Shown here piece by piece: positions 5,523 to 5,890 of a DNA stretch of 5,890 nucleotides (position 1 is the first letter of the stretch; each line of letters opens with the position of its first letter). A program made the translations under genes and the position numbers. The notes beneath the pieces were generated by a model. It was given only the letters and a program-made list of their open reading frames with translations. It ran no database searches and was not told the origin of the DNA. Source of the DNA: Nitrospinota bacterium (GTDB lineage Bacteria; Nitrospinota; Nitrospinia; UBA9942); the NCBI GenBank assembly GCA_003489165.1, contig DNJG01000057.1, positions 2,718 to 8,607 on the forward strand, written 5' to 3'.

Positions 5523-5890
5523 TGGAAGAGAATAATAAAAGGGAAGAATGGGGAACGAAGGTTGGGCTTGTCCTTGCGCTTGCAGGGAATGCCATAGGGC
5601 TTGGCAATTTTTTAAGATTTCCTGTTCAGGCAGCAGGGAATGGCGGCGGTGCATTTATGATTCCCTATTTTATTTCCCTTATACTACTAGGCATACCCCT
5701 AATGTGGGTTGAACTATCAATAGGCAGATTTGGCGGCAACAGGGGGCATGGTTCGATGCCGGGGATGTTCTACTCCATGTGGGGTAACAGGTGGTCAAAA
5801 TATATAGGCATCCTCGGCATATTCATTCCACTCATCATTACCATTTATTATACATACATAGAATCTTGGACACTCGCCTTCAGCTTCTTT
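5522..5890 (+). CDS. LeuT-type sodium:amino-acid symporter, N-terminal part (3' end outside window)
   Basis: The first 123 residues belong to the neurotransmitter:sodium symporter family and align closely, as I recall it, with Aquifex LeuT at an offset of two residues. Shared are the segment VGLVLALAGNAIGLGNFLRF in membrane helix 1, PVQAAGNGGGAFMIPY, GIPLMWVE in helix 2 and IYYTYIESWTL in helix 3. By this register A24 and N29 match the Na1-site residues A22 and N27. G22 and I25 match the Na2-site residues G20 and V23. R32 and Q36 match R30 and Q34, and Y110 matches the substrate-binding Y108. The protein should import small or hydrophobic amino acids with sodium. Its actual substrate and the chloride-site residue cannot be judged, since most of the gene is missing. 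ATG 5522 overlaps the mlaD stop (TAATG) and has only a distant AGGA before it, so translation is probably coupled. Confidence 0.93.
   Translation, partial: MEENNKREEWGTKVGLVLALAGNAIGLGNFLRFPVQAAGNGGGAFMIPYFISLILLGIPLMWVELSIGRFGGNRGHGSMPGMFYSMWGNRWSKYIGILGIFIPLIITIYYTYIESWTLAFSFF

Noticed and set aside
5307..5654. Minus-strand open frame across the mlaD/symporter junction
   Set aside because: It is opposite two confident plus-strand genes, has a biased composition and no family resemblance.

Overview
The window carries a compact, entirely plus-strand gene cluster from a bacterium with an outer membrane. The evidence for an outer membrane is an MlaE/MlaF/MlaD-type (MCE family) phospholipid transport set. 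Base composition is AT-leaning, and junctions carry short oligonucleotide-repeat patches of a kind often met in environmental genomes such as Nitrospirota, deltaproteobacterial and candidate-phylum assemblies. The last gene closely resembles LeuT of Aquifex. I cannot name the organism from this. A Nitrospirota- or deltaproteobacteria-like lineage is a guess.

Layout: (1) 2-937, C-terminal two thirds of the replicative helicase DnaB, cut by the left edge. (2) 934-2139, alanine racemase, overlapping dnaB by an ATGA stop/start and carrying an unusual N-terminal extension of about 34 residues. (3) 2140-2224, AT-rich low-complexity repeat patch. (4) 2225-2995, MlaE-type permease. (5) 2996-3155, gap with a REP-like repeat fragment. 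(6) 3156-3458, a 100-residue excisionase/MerR-like helix-turn-helix protein that splits the transport genes. It is followed at 3451-3504 by a 17-codon frame that looks like the beheaded start of a RelE/ParE-type toxin gene. (7) 3501-4274, MlaF-type ATPase. (8) 4266-4327, nested inverted repeat at the mlaF stop. (9) 4350-5522, MlaD/MCE substrate-binding protein with four tandem C-terminal repeats. (10) 5522-5890, start of a LeuT-type sodium:amino-acid symporter, joined to mlaD by TAATG.

How the genes work together: MlaE (membrane channel), MlaF (ATPase) and MlaD (periplasmic lipid-binding MCE ring) should form one inner-membrane lipid transport complex. No MlaA, MlaB or MlaC is present in the window. 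Alr supplies D-alanine for peptidoglycan, so the cluster has a loose cell-envelope theme. DnaB and the symporter are probably linked only by transcription.

The most notable feature is that almost every junction from alr to mlaD holds a different short repeat patch. At least one patch has become coding sequence (the Alr N-terminus), one supplies the end of mlaF, and one may have destroyed a toxin gene. No intact undescribed system is evident. The best candidate for something new is the helix-turn-helix/toxin-remnant module inserted between mlaE and mlaF.
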